From: Aequorivita vitellina
Lineage (GTDB): Bacteria > Bacteroidota > Bacteroidia > Flavobacteriales > Flavobacteriaceae
Reading direction: 5' to 3'
Length of the DNA: 61,770 nt
Assembly: GCF_022008365.1 (NCBI RefSeq)
Contig: NZ_JAIRBA010000025.1
Coordinates: forward strand, 1-61,770
The notes under the pieces are model-generated. The model was not told the origin of the DNA. It saw only the letters and a list, made by a program, of their open reading frames with translations, and searched no databases. This document shows positions 52,884 through 61,384 of the stretch, one piece after another (the stretch's first letter is position 1; each line of letters opens with the position of its first letter). Both the position numbers and the translations under genes were made by a program.

Positions 52884-54095
52884 TTAATTATGTCTTACAC
52901 CACAATAATCCAAGACCATCTGCTCTTCAGTAAACTCTAATTCCTTAAACTCTTTATGCGCGACAAGTATAGCCACAATATCAGCATTATTAATAGCTTC
53001 CTTATAATTAGTGATTTTAAACACTTGATGATCCTCAATATTTGGCTCTACAATAAAATAAGTTTCATCGTGAGCCTCCTGTAATACTTTTTGAACAATA
53101 TATTTAGCAGGAGATTCACGTAAATCATCAATATTGGGTTTAAATGCAAGCCCCATTAATGCAATAGCAGGTGGACGACCATGCTTTAACTGAAAAGCAT
53201 GCCGTGCCTTTGTTATTTGTTCTGCCACCCAAAAGCTTTTATAGTTATTTATTTCTCTCGCTTTCCCGATAATTTGGGATTCTAAAGGAAAGTCTGAGGT
53301 AATAAAATAGGGGTCTACTGCTATACAATGCCCTCCTACTCCACATCCGGGTTGTAAGATATTTACTCTGGGATGTTTATTAGCCAATCGAATCAATTCC
53401 CAAACATTAATATCCGCTTTATCACAAATAAGTGACAATTCATTGGCGAAGGCTATTTGCACATCACGGCTAGAGTTTTCGGTAAGTTTACACATTTCAG
53501 CTGTACGCGCATTGGTAGCGTGTAATTCCCCATTTACAAATTGTTTATAAAAGGCAGTTGCCTTTTCGGTACTAGCTTCATCCACTCCTCCTATTACTCT
53601 ATCATTATGAACCAATTCATACATCACATTACCAGGCAACACACGTTCTGGACAATACGCCAAATAAATTTCACCTTTAAGTTCTGGTCGCTCTCTAAAA
53701 ATAAGCTCCATCATTTTCTCGGTTGTTCCAATAGGCGACGTAGATTCAATAATATACAAATCTCCTTCTTTCAAAAATGGTAAAACTGCACGGGTTGCCG
53801 CCTCAACGTAAGAAGTATCAGGCTCGTGATTTCCTTTAAAGGGAGTTGGAACAACAATAAGATATGTGTCAGCTGCCACAGGTTTTATATCTGTTATTAA
53901 GTTACCAGCCTTCACAGCTTTGGCGACAGCCTCTTCTAAATCCATTTCTATGATATGAATCTTCCCTTTATTAATGGTTTTCACTACCTCTGGATTTACA
54001 TCGACACCATGCACTTGCAATCCTTTAGATGCCATCAGAGCGGAAGTTGGTAATCCTATATATCCTAAACCAATTGTTACTACGTCTGGGTTCAT
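52884..54095 (-). CDS. wecC: UDP-N-acetyl-D-mannosamine dehydrogenase
   Basis: 403 residues. Rossmann GLGYIGLP at 8-15, the linker region CPERVLPGN, and the catalytic Cys in GCGVGGHCIAVDPYF. It oxidises UDP-ManNAc to UDP-ManNAcA. It follows the UDP-GlcNAc 2-epimerase, which makes its substrate. The intervening 76 bases contain a dispersed-repeat word. Confidence 0.93.
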   Translation of the reverse strand: MNPDVVTIGLGYIGLPTSALMASKGLQVHGVDVNPEVVKTINKGKIHIIEMDLEEAVAKAVKAGNLITDIKPVAADTYLIVVPTPFKGNHEPDTSYVEAATRAVLPFLKEGDLYIIESTSPIGTTEKMMELIFRERPELKGEIYLAYCPERVLPGNVMYELVHNDRVIGGVDEASTEKATAFYKQFVNGELHATNARTAEMCKLTENSSRDVQIAFANELSLICDKADINVWELIRLANKHPRVNILQPGCGVGGHCIAVDPYFITSDFPLESQIIGKAREINNYKSFWVAEQITKARHAFQLKHGRPPAIALMGLAFKPNIDDLRESPAKYIVQKVLQEAHDETYFIVEPNIEDHQVFKITNYKEAINNADIVAILVAHKEFKELEFTEEQMVLDYCGVRHN

Positions 54096-54171
54096 TTTTG
54101 ATTTGTTTATTCGTTAATTTGGCACTTCGACTGCGCTCAGTGTGACATGTTTGTATCTAATGTTCTCAAGG

Positions 54172-55308
54172 TTAACTCGAAATTTCTTCAAGTTCTAATT
54201 CTTTCATAAATTCAACGATTCTTCCACAAGCATTTCCATCTCCATAGGGGTTATGGCGACTGCTCATTTCTTTAAAATGATTGTCGTCATCTAATAAAGC
54301 AAAAGCTTCTTGTATTATTTTTTCTGTATCTGTACCTACTAAAATTACTGTTCCTGCATCTACGGCTTCTGGACGTTCTGTGGTTTCGCGCATTACTAAT
54401 ACTGGCTTGCCTAAACTTGGTGCCTCTTCTTGTACTCCGCCACTATCAGTAATAATAATCTTCGCTCTATCCATCATCCATATAAAATCATGATATGCCA
54501 ACGGATCTATGAGTTGGATGTTTTTGATATTACCCAGAATACGGTTTACCGGCTCTAATACTTTTGGATTTAAGTGTACTGGGTATATAATTTCTATGTT
54601 AGGACGCTGTAAGGCAATTGTTTTTAAAGCCTCGCAGATTCGAATAAAGCCGTCGCCGTGATTTTCACGTCTGTGGCCTGTAACTAAAATTAATGATTTA
54701 CCATTAAGATTCTCATCTAACTGTCTGACCAAGGCACTAGGTTCTTTTTTTACTTTTGCAACACTTTGCAATAAGGCATCTATGACCGTATTGCCCGTAA
54801 CTGTAATTGTTTTAGGGTCTATATTTTCTCTTAATAAGTTTTTGCGAGAGGCTTCGGTCGGTGAAAAATGGAAATCGGTTACACGACCTGTAATCTGCCT
54901 ATTAATTTCTTCTGGAAAGGGGGCATACTTGTTATGAGTACGAAGACCGGCCTCTATATGACAGACTTTAGCACCGCTATAAAAACCGGCAATGCTGGAT
55001 GCCATTGTGGTAGTGGTGTCGCCATGTACGAAAACATAGTTAGGCTTAAAGTCTTCTAATATGGGTTTTAATTCTGTAATAATTGCAGCGGTAAGCCTAT
55101 ATAAGTCTTGACCAGGTTTCATTAAATCTAAATCGTATTGCGTCTTAATATCAAAAAAAGTGAGTACCTGATCTAACATTTCACGGTGTTGAGCCGTAAC
55201 GCAAACACGCGTGTCAAAGTCTTCTGGGTATAGTTCAAATTCCTTAACTAAGGGTGCCATTTTAATTGCTTCAGGCCTGGTGCCAAATACAATAAGAACC
55301 TTTTTCAT
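54172..55308 (-). CDS. wecB: UDP-N-acetylglucosamine 2-epimerase (non-hydrolysing)
   Basis: 378 residues with KVLIVFGTRPEAIKMAPLVK, then VHGDTTTTMASSIAGFYSGA, VCHIEAGLRTHNKYAPFPEE and TDSGGVQEEAPSLGKPVLVM. Converts UDP-GlcNAc to UDP-ManNAc. It is followed by wecC in the same direction. The gap before it holds a 17-base direct repeat (GATTTGAGACATTA). Confidence 0.95.
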   Translation of the reverse strand: MKKVLIVFGTRPEAIKMAPLVKEFELYPEDFDTRVCVTAQHREMLDQVLTFFDIKTQYDLDLMKPGQDLYRLTAAIITELKPILEDFKPNYVFVHGDTTTTMASSIAGFYSGAKVCHIEAGLRTHNKYAPFPEEINRQITGRVTDFHFSPTEASRKNLLRENIDPKTITVTGNTVIDALLQSVAKVKKEPSALVRQLDENLNGKSLILVTGHRRENHGDGFIRICEALKTIALQRPNIEIIYPVHLNPKVLEPVNRILGNIKNIQLIDPLAYHDFIWMMDRAKIIITDSGGVQEEAPSLGKPVLVMRETTERPEAVDAGTVILVGTDTEKIIQEAFALLDDDNHFKEMSSRHNPYGDGNACGRIVEFMKELELEEISS

Positions 55309-55453
55309 TTTTTAATAGATTTGAGACATTAGATTTGAGACATTAGACTCTTCATTCTCAGCTTTCATCACTAACTCTCTGTTTATTATTACCTGCTTCA
55401 TCTAGAAGCATCTGATTATATTAATATTGAGTCTCTTAATTATTATTCATTTT

Positions 55454-56452
55454 CTATTTCAAATTATTCCAATACCATTCCACCGCCTCTTCAATCCCAG
55501 CATCAATACCATGAGTAGGTTTATAATTCAATAGCTTTCTTGCCTTTTCTACAGACGCCAACGAATGTGGAATATCTCCTTTACGGTTGGGCCCGTGAGA
55601 AATTTCCACTTTTGAAATTGAAGGATCAAAGGTACTTAAATGTTTCTTTAGTAAATCGGTAAGTTGTACCAAGGTTGTTCTATCTCCTACTGCTGTATTA
55701 TACACTTGGTTTAGTGCGTCTTTATTTTCAGTTATGATGGCCAAAAGATTCATCTGCACTACATTGTCTATATACGTAAAATCGCGAGAATAGCTGCCAT
55801 CGCCGTTAATAACAGGGCTTTGGTGCTTCATAAATTGTTTTACAAATAGTGGGATTACTGCCGCATAAGCGCCGTTAGGATCTTGGCGTCTGCCAAAGAC
55901 GTTGAAGTATCTGAGTCCGATGCTATCTAAAGCATAAGTTGTATGAAAAATAGTAGCATATAGCTCATTTACATATTTTGTAATAGCGTAAGGGGATAAA
56001 GGTTTTCCAATCTTATCCTCAACTTTAGGTAGTGCCTCACTATCGCCATAAGTTGAACTACTCGCTGCGTAAATAAAGCGTTTTACGCCTGCATCACGTG
56101 CGGTTACTAACATATTTAGAAATCCGCCTACATTTACGTCGTTAGAAGTAATAGGGTCGCTAATTGAGCGCGGTACTGAGCCTAAGGCTGCTTGATGTAA
56201 AACAAAGTCCTGCCCCTCACATGCTAAATTACAAGTGTCTAAATCACGGATATCGCCTTCGATTAATTTAAAGTTTTTGTTAGCCAAGAATGGCTCTATA
56301 TTATGTTTATGGCCGGTGGCGAAGTTGTCTAGGCAGGTTACGTTTGCGTCTATTTCTAGGAGGGCTTCAACGAGGTTGCTTCCGATGAATCCTGCGCCTC
56401 CTGTTACTAGGACGTTTTTGTTTTTTAATTTTTTGAATTGATCTAAAATCAT
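55454..56452 (-). CDS. SDR epimerase, UDP-GlcNAc 4-epimerase-like (WbpP type)
   Basis: 332 residues. GGAGFIGSN at the N-terminus, VLHQAALGSVPRSISDPITS, ASSSTYGDSEALPK and the catalytic YAITKYVNEL. This subgroup interconverts UDP-GlcNAc/UDP-GalNAc or the corresponding uronic acids. With the dehydrogenase at the operon start it provides a GalNAcA-type precursor. The gene is preceded by a four-helix-bundle insertion. Confidence 0.88.
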   Translation of the reverse strand: MILDQFKKLKNKNVLVTGGAGFIGSNLVEALLEIDANVTCLDNFATGHKHNIEPFLANKNFKLIEGDIRDLDTCNLACEGQDFVLHQAALGSVPRSISDPITSNDVNVGGFLNMLVTARDAGVKRFIYAASSSTYGDSEALPKVEDKIGKPLSPYAITKYVNELYATIFHTTYALDSIGLRYFNVFGRRQDPNGAYAAVIPLFVKQFMKHQSPVINGDGSYSRDFTYIDNVVQMNLLAIITENKDALNQVYNTAVGDRTTLVQLTDLLKKHLSTFDPSISKVEISHGPNRKGDIPHSLASVEKARKLLNYKPTHGIDAGIEEAVEWYWNNLK

Positions 56453-56534
56453 TATTTGTTAATTCGGGATTCGGGATTTGTTAATTCGGGATTCGGGATT
56501 CGGGAATTGGGAATCGGGAACTGTATTTATATTT
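56453..56534. repeat. AATTCGGGAT-type word repeats, left boundary of the second four-helix-bundle gene
   Basis: Tandem copies of GGGATTCGGGATT and TTAATTCGGGATTCGGG, ending in TCGGGAA. The same words reappear on the far side of the inserted gene at 56925-57080, so the gene is bracketed by related low-complexity DNA. Confidence 0.8.
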
Positions 56535-56909
56535 TTACTTTTCATTGTTCTTATTCTTTAAATATCGAATATAGCCATTGATTAACTGGATGCATTTTTC
56601 AGTTTGTTGACGTATTACAGTCAAAATTTCTTGATTTATATAGTTGCAATCTTTTGCTTCAATACTATGGTCAAGAATTTCGGCTACTGATCCCCTTGAA
56701 AACCTTAAAAAATTAATATTCTCTTTATAATGATATCTTCCCCAACCTTCAGCAATATTTGCTGTTGAAGAACGAGCTGCACGTAATATTTGTGAATGCA
56801 GTTCGAACCTTTCAGTTTTGGGAAGCTTTGTTAGTACATTTTCTTTTAAATAAATCTTCAAGTTATAACATTCCTTCCAACAATTCAATTCCTCGAAATT
56901 TGATGCCAT
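56535..56909 (-). CDS. Four-helix-bundle protein
   Basis: 124 residues, intact. Contains the family block SQILRAARSSTANIAEGWGR (39-58) and FLRFSRGSVAEILDHSIEAK (67-86). Proteins of this family are best known from 23S rRNA intervening sequences and resemble the Avd accessory protein of diversity-generating retroelements, but a function here is unknown. It interrupts the EPS operon between the 4-epimerase and the dehydrogenase, flanked by low-complexity repeats, and looks like an insertion. Confidence 0.88.
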   Translation of the reverse strand: MASNFEELNCWKECYNLKIYLKENVLTKLPKTERFELHSQILRAARSSTANIAEGWGRYHYKENINFLRFSRGSVAEILDHSIEAKDCNYINQEILTVIRQQTEKCIQLINGYIRYLKNKNNEK

Positions 56910-56924
56910 TTCTTTGCACTTTAA

Positions 56925-57080
56925 TTTGTTAATTGGTTAATTCGTTAATTCGGGATTCGTTACTTCGTTAATTGGTTACTTCGTTAATTTGTTAATTTGT
57001 TAATTCGATAGTTCAGATTTTATATTTAACTCGCCGAATCCCGAATCCCGAATTAACCAATCCCAATTCCCGCGTTCCAA
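56925..57080. repeat. TTAATTCGTTAATT-type word repeats, right boundary of the four-helix-bundle gene
   Basis: Alternating TTAATTGGTTA, ATTCGTTAATTCGGGATTCG and TTACTTCGTTAATT words, then AATCCCGAATCCCGAATTAA (the complement orientation of the left boundary). The two boundaries are therefore inverted relative to one another in part. Confidence 0.8.
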
Positions 57081-57088
57081 ATCCCGAA

Positions 57089-58474
57089 TCACAATTTCGC
57101 GGTTGGGTTTTTTAGGACTCCTTTTACATCGTAAACAATAGCATTCTCTTTTTTATACGGTTCTAAGTCTAAACTTAAAAACTCATTATGAGATACACCT
57201 AAAATAATTGCATCAAACTTGCTATTATTAAGTTTATTAGTGGTTTCTATGTTGTATTCGTGTTTTACTTCTTCAGGGTTGGCCCAGGGGTCGTAGGTGG
57301 TTACTTTTATGCCGTAGTCTTCTAAAGCGGCTATAACATCTACTATTCTAGTGTTTCGTACGTCTGGGCAGTTTTCTTTAAAGGTAATGCCGAGCATTAG
57401 AACTTCGGCAGCGCAGATACCAATTTCTTTTTTAATCATACATTTTACCACCTGAGAGGCTACATATTCGCCCATAGAATCGTTTAGCCTTCTTCCCGCT
57501 AAAATAATTTCGGGGTGATAGCCTTTTTCTTGGGCTTTTTGCGCCAAGTAATACGGATCTACGCCAATACAGTGTCCGCCAACCAAGCCAGGTTTAAACG
57601 GAAGAAAGTTCCATTTTGTACCTGCCGCTTTTAATACTTCGTGGGTATCAATCTCTAATAGGTTAAAGATTTTTGCCAGCTCGTTAACAAAAGCAATGTT
57701 AATATCTCGTTGGGAATTCTCAATTACCTTAGCGGCTTCTGCTACCTTTATACTAGGTGCCATATATGTACCCCCAGTAATTACCGAGGCATATATAGCA
57801 TTGATTTTTTCTGCTGATTCAGGAGTAGAGCCAGCGGTGATTTTTAAAATTTTATCGACAGTATGTTCCTTATCTCCCGGATTAATACGTTCTGGGGAAT
57901 AGCCTACATAGAAGTCGGTGTTAAATTTAAGTCCGCTTGCCTTTTCCAACACAGGAACGCACTCCTCCTCAGTAACACCCGGATAAACAGTTGATTCATA
58001 AATAACAGTGTCTCCTTTTTTAATCACCCTCCCTACTGTTTCACTTGCCGCATAAAGCGGCGTTAACACAGGACGGTTATTTTTATCTACGGGGGTAGGA
58101 ACTGTTACTATGTAATAATTACAGCCTTGAATGTCTAAAAGATCGGTTGTACAGAAAAGTCCGTTTTTAGATGTCTGCTCATTAGAATCGCCCTTAGCAT
58201 CAGTAGTAGTGAAAGCCATTTCTGCCAAAGTATTGGCTTTTAATAATACTTTTTGTAAGATATCGTCTTCTACTTCAAGGGTGCTATCGTGACCATCTTG
58301 TAGTTCCTCTACTCGTTTTTTATTAATATCAAAACCCACAACGGGGTATTTGGTAGCAAAAAGTCGAGCTAAGGGAAGGCCTACATAGCCTAACCCAATG
58401 ATTGCAATTTTTACGGGACTATTGGCATTAGTTCGCCCTGACGATGAATTTGGGGTCGTTTTTAAAACTTCCAT
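57089..58474 (-). CDS. Nucleotide-sugar dehydrogenase (UDP-HexNAc 6-dehydrogenase, WbpO/TviB-like)
   Basis: 461 residues. Rossmann [28 protein letters not shown] and the catalytic Cys in [20 protein letters not shown]. It oxidises UDP-GalNAc or UDP-GlcNAc at C6. It is first in the minus-strand EPS operon. The N-terminal ~18 residues ([14 protein letters not shown]) look disordered and may not belong to the fold. Confidence 0.9.
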   Translation of the reverse strand: MEVLKTTPNSSSGRTNANSPVKIAIIGLGYVGLPLARLFATKYPVVGFDINKKRVEELQDGHDSTLEVEDDILQKVLLKANTLAEMAFTTTDAKGDSNEQTSKNGLFCTTDLLDIQGCNYYIVTVPTPVDKNNRPVLTPLYAASETVGRVIKKGDTVIYESTVYPGVTEEECVPVLEKASGLKFNTDFYVGYSPERINPGDKEHTVDKILKITAGSTPESAEKINAIYASVITGGTYMAPSIKVAEAAKVIENSQRDINIAFVNELAKIFNLLEIDTHEVLKAAGTKWNFLPFKPGLVGGHCIGVDPYYLAQKAQEKGYHPEIILAGRRLNDSMGEYVASQVVKCMIKKEIGICAAEVLMLGITFKENCPDVRNTRIVDVIAALEDYGIKVTTYDPWANPEEVKHEYNIETTNKLNNSKFDAIILGVSHNEFLSLDLEPYKKENAIVYDVKGVLKNPTAKL

Positions 58475-58561
58475 AAAAGCGTTTAGTGTATTATATATGT
58501 GTTATTAATCTAAATATTAATAGCACCTAGGGAGAAATTGGCACTTGTTAGTTTGAAGAAA

Positions 58562-58569
58562 CAAAGATA
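58562..58569 (-). promoter_or_regulatory. -7 box of the EPS operon promoter
   Basis: On the minus strand this is TATCTTTG, the favoured -7 sequence in Flavobacteria, 88 bases before the first ATG (58474). No TTG at a suitable -33 position was found. The AT-rich leader contains no attenuator hairpin that I can see. Confidence 0.5.
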
Positions 58570-58616
58570 AAAATAGATTTGGGTTTTTGTGGGGTTTTTT
58601 GGGGAAAATGTGGGTG

Positions 58617-58785
58617 TTAGATGTGAGAGGTGAGATGTGAGAGGTGAGATGTGAGAGGTGAGAGGTGAGATGTTAGAGGCTAGAGGCTAGATGCTAGATT
58701 CTAGACGTAGGACGAAATCGAAATCGAAATCGAAATCGAAGATGAAGTCAAAGATGACGTAGGACGGTAGGACGTAAGACGTAAG
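58617..58785. repeat. Low-complexity repeat array, left flank of the IS110 element
   Basis: Starts with GTGAGAGGTGAGAT repeats, then TAGAGGCTAGAGGCTAGAT words, a CGAAAT hexamer repeated four to five times, and GACGTAGGACGGTAGGACGT. The CGAAAT and GATGAAGTCAAAGATGACGT segments reappear directly on the other side of the IS110 element and again at the right end of the window. Confidence 0.85.
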
Positions 58786-59019
58786 TCCTTCACTCGGGCC
58801 CGCCCGAGATCGCGAACTTTATCTAACTTGAAATTGTTAACTTTAGGGAAATTAGGGAAACAAGTACTCAAACCTTGGCGGTCATTGGTGCCTCAGAGCC
58901 CTTACGTAAGTTTAGGTATGTGTGCCTTTAAATCGCGAATTGGTGGCAACGACCCCTTATGATAGACTATTTTTTAACAAAGCACGCTGGGTACCGGCTT
59001 CCCATAAAACCCTTTCATT
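58786..59019 (+). ncRNA. Candidate IS110 bridge-RNA region
   Basis: The region before the transposase has a perfect hairpin CTCGGGC-CC-GCCCGAG at 58793-58808 and several further short stems (GGCGGTCATTGGTGCC near 58880). In IS110-group elements the non-coding left end encodes the bridge RNA that pairs the element with its target. Position and length fit. No loop pairing with a target could be verified by eye, so this is a candidate only. Confidence 0.4.
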
Positions 59020-60345
59020 ATGGCAAAGATAATAAATTATGACACTGCAGGGATCGATGTTTCCTCCAGGGACCATTATGTAGCCGTGCCCGAGGGCCGC
59101 ACAAAGGATGCCGTGCGCCGTTTCGGCTGTTTTACGCGAGACCTGCACGAGCTCGCCCGTTTCCTCAAGGCATGCGGGATAAAATCCGTGGCCATGGAAT
59201 CCACGGGAGTGTACTGGTACCATCTCTACACGGTACTTCTGGATTATGGCCTTGAAGTATATCTGGTGAACGCGCGGCATGTAAAGAACGTGCCGGGAAG
59301 GAAGAGCGATGTGAGCGATGCCCGGTGGCTGCAACAACTCCACTCTTTTGGCCTGCTCAATGGCTGTTTCCAGCCCGACAACCTGACCCGGGAACTCAGA
59401 AATTATGTACGGCAGAGAAAGACCTTGGTCCGCCAAATGACCACTGAGGTCCAACGGATGCAAAAGGCGCTCGAGCAGATGAACATCAAGCTGAACAATG
59501 TGGTCAGCGATCTCCAGGGAAAAACCGGCATTGCCATCATCGCGGCCATCCTCGGTGGCGAACGAAACCCCGGAGAGCTTGCCAAGCTCAGGGATCGCAG
59601 GATCAAGGCCTCCAAGGAGGTCTTCCTCAAGTCCTTGGAAGGAACCTGGCGTGCCGAGCACCTATTCAATCTCGAACTGGCATGGGAACAGTACCATTTC
59701 CTAGATCAGCAATTGGTACGGTGCGACAATGCGAGCGAGGCCGCTATGCGCCGGATGGAGGATAGTGCAGTGCCAAATCGAGAGATCAAGCACGGACAAA
59801 AATACCGGAGCAAGCCAAAATTCAATGCCGCACAAAGCCTTTACCAAGCATTGGGCGTGGACGTAACAGAGATTTTTGGGCTCAGCTCCACAACCGCACT
59901 TACCGTATTCTCCGAGACAGGACCAGCCCTAAAGGAAAAATTTCCTACCCAAAAGCAGTTCCTTTCTTGGCTCAACGTGGTGCCCAACAACAAGATCACG
60001 GGCGGCAAAGTCATCTCGAGCAAAGTGGGGAAAAAGAAGAACAGAGCGGGCCAAGCTTTCCGGGAGGCGGCAAACGGCCTTTGGAACGCAAAGAACGAAC
60101 TGGGCGATTACCTAAGGAGCAAAAAATCCAGGACAGGTGCCGGGAGTGCAGTAGTTGCCACTGCTAAAAAACTTGCAGCAATATATTACGTAATGGTAAC
60201 GGAAAAGATCGATTTTAAACCCCAGCTCCTGAAGAACAAAAATGAAGAATATCTGAGAATAAAATTAAAAAAACTTGAAAATGCAATAATGAAAACAAAA
60301 TCATTACTTGATAATAATCAGAATGTTACGACAGTAGTTAGATGA
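59020..60345 (+). CDS. IS110-family transposase (DEDD + Transposase_20)
   Basis: 441 residues. RuvC-like N-terminal domain with the DEDD-type acidic residues (GIDVSSRDHYVAV with Asp14, MESTGVYWYH with Glu62, GRKSDVSDARWL with Asp98 and Asp101). The C-terminal Transposase_20 domain includes a conserved serine in FSETGPALKE or LSSTTALTVF and the block KKKNRAGQAFREAANGLW. It recombines donor and target guided by the bridge RNA. No frameshift or stop is seen, so it may be active. Confidence 0.92.
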   Translation: MAKIINYDTAGIDVSSRDHYVAVPEGRTKDAVRRFGCFTRDLHELARFLKACGIKSVAMESTGVYWYHLYTVLLDYGLEVYLVNARHVKNVPGRKSDVSDARWLQQLHSFGLLNGCFQPDNLTRELRNYVRQRKTLVRQMTTEVQRMQKALEQMNIKLNNVVSDLQGKTGIAIIAAILGGERNPGELAKLRDRRIKASKEVFLKSLEGTWRAEHLFNLELAWEQYHFLDQQLVRCDNASEAAMRRMEDSAVPNREIKHGQKYRSKPKFNAAQSLYQALGVDVTEIFGLSSTTALTVFSETGPALKEKFPTQKQFLSWLNVVPNNKITGGKVISSKVGKKKNRAGQAFREAANGLWNAKNELGDYLRSKKSRTGAGSAVVATAKKLAAIYYVMVTEKIDFKPQLLKNKNEEYLRIKLKKLENAIMKTKSLLDNNQNVTTVVR

Positions 60346-60445
60346 TAGACGAAACGAAATCGAAATCGAAATCGAAATCGAAATCGAAGATGAAGTCAAA
60401 GATGACGTAGGACGTAAGACGTAAGACGTAAACTGGCTTTAGGCT
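60346..60445. repeat. Low-complexity repeat array, right flank of the IS110 element
   Basis: Starts GATAGACGAAACGAAATCG and continues as five CGAAAT units, GAAGATGAAGTCAAAGATGA and GACGTAGGACGTAAGACGTA. It repeats the left flank rather than continuing it. The IS therefore sits between two near-copies of one array. Confidence 0.85.
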
Positions 60446-60548
60446 TTAGGCGGTAGGCTAAATAGAAGCAGAATTATGAACCTACCAGTCCGAATCTCGA
60501 ATTAACAATACACTGAGCAGTTGAAGTGATCAATTAACCACAATAGGC

Positions 60549-61199
60549 TTAGTACCAGTCTGAGTGGTAGCGGTGTTCGCCTAGGTAGAACATGATACCT
60601 ATGCTTACATTTACGAAACCGCCAGAGGTGCCTTTTTCACCAGCATTTAAGCTGGCGCCATTGTAGCCGTAGTGTTGTCTTATATTGCTGATATAGGTCA
60701 TATCTCCCGATAGCGCCATTGTATTGTTTAATCTTACCAGCCCCGTGAAACCTGCTAGAATGTTGCCTATTTTGTCGGTACTTGTGGTACCTGACGGATT
60801 GGCAAAGGTTACGCCTACTCCGGTGTGAAATAACAAGCCGACCTTTTCGCGAATATGATAATCTAAATTTAAAAGACTCCCTACATTAAGCACTCCTTCT
60901 AAGCCCAACCTACTGAAACTAACCGCTGTATTTTTTTTATCTGGGTCGGCGAAACGGTTAAAGCCGAAATGACCTTTTATACCCATTTTCTTCGAAAACA
61001 TATAACGCCCAGATAATTGAAATTGTTTAAAAGCAATGTATTTGCTACGGGAGATACCATCACCAGGAGCTAGTGGTACGTGGAGACCTGTAGAAATTTC
61101 AGCAGACAAGCGATTGAATTTATCGCTTTGTGCGAATAGGTTAAAACTGAATAATAAGAAAACTGAAACTAGTAGGATTTTACTTTTTGAAGTATTCAT
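60549..61199 (-). CDS. Outer-membrane beta-barrel protein without OmpA domain
   Basis: 216 residues. Signal peptide ~1-23 (ILLVSVFLLFSFNLFAQ), then eight-strand barrel features (GYNGASLNAGEKGTSGGFVN, final strand VSIGIMFYLGEHRYHSDWY). The barrel resembles the N-terminal part of flavobacterial OmpA-like proteins, but the usual C-terminal peptidoglycan-binding OmpA domain is absent. It stops cleanly after the last strand, so this is either a natural barrel-only protein or one that lost its tail. Confidence 0.8.
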   Translation of the reverse strand: MNTSKSKILLVSVFLLFSFNLFAQSDKFNRLSAEISTGLHVPLAPGDGISRSKYIAFKQFQLSGRYMFSKKMGIKGHFGFNRFADPDKKNTAVSFSRLGLEGVLNVGSLLNLDYHIREKVGLLFHTGVGVTFANPSGTTSTDKIGNILAGFTGLVRLNNTMALSGDMTYISNIRQHYGYNGASLNAGEKGTSGGFVNVSIGIMFYLGEHRYHSDWY

Positions 61200-61384
61200 A
61201 AACTCATTTTGGGTTAAACTCGTAATAATATTGTAATAATTTTTAAGATTTGGGCACTGTTTAAAATTACCATTATCAACGAAATGGGGATCAAATTGAA
61301 TTGGCGCAATATATAATTTTATTTTTTATAACGTTAAAAGAATGTGGATTATTTGATGGACTTGGAAGTTTTTTGAGTTTTTAG

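Larger units (their letters stand above)
58786..60350 (+). mobile_element. IS110-family insertion sequence
   Basis: A ~1.5-kb unit with a single transposase gene and a ~230-base 5' non-coding end. Boundaries are approximate: the left edge is where the low-complexity array stops (about 58786), the right edge near the transposase stop (60345). IS110 elements have no inverted-repeat ends. The 5' non-coding region and first two-thirds of the transposase are markedly GC-richer than the surrounding genome, which points to recent transfer from another source. Confidence 0.8.

Noticed and set aside
59403-59669. Minus-strand frames inside the IS110 transposase
   Set aside because: They overlap the well-supported transposase and arise from its GC-rich composition.
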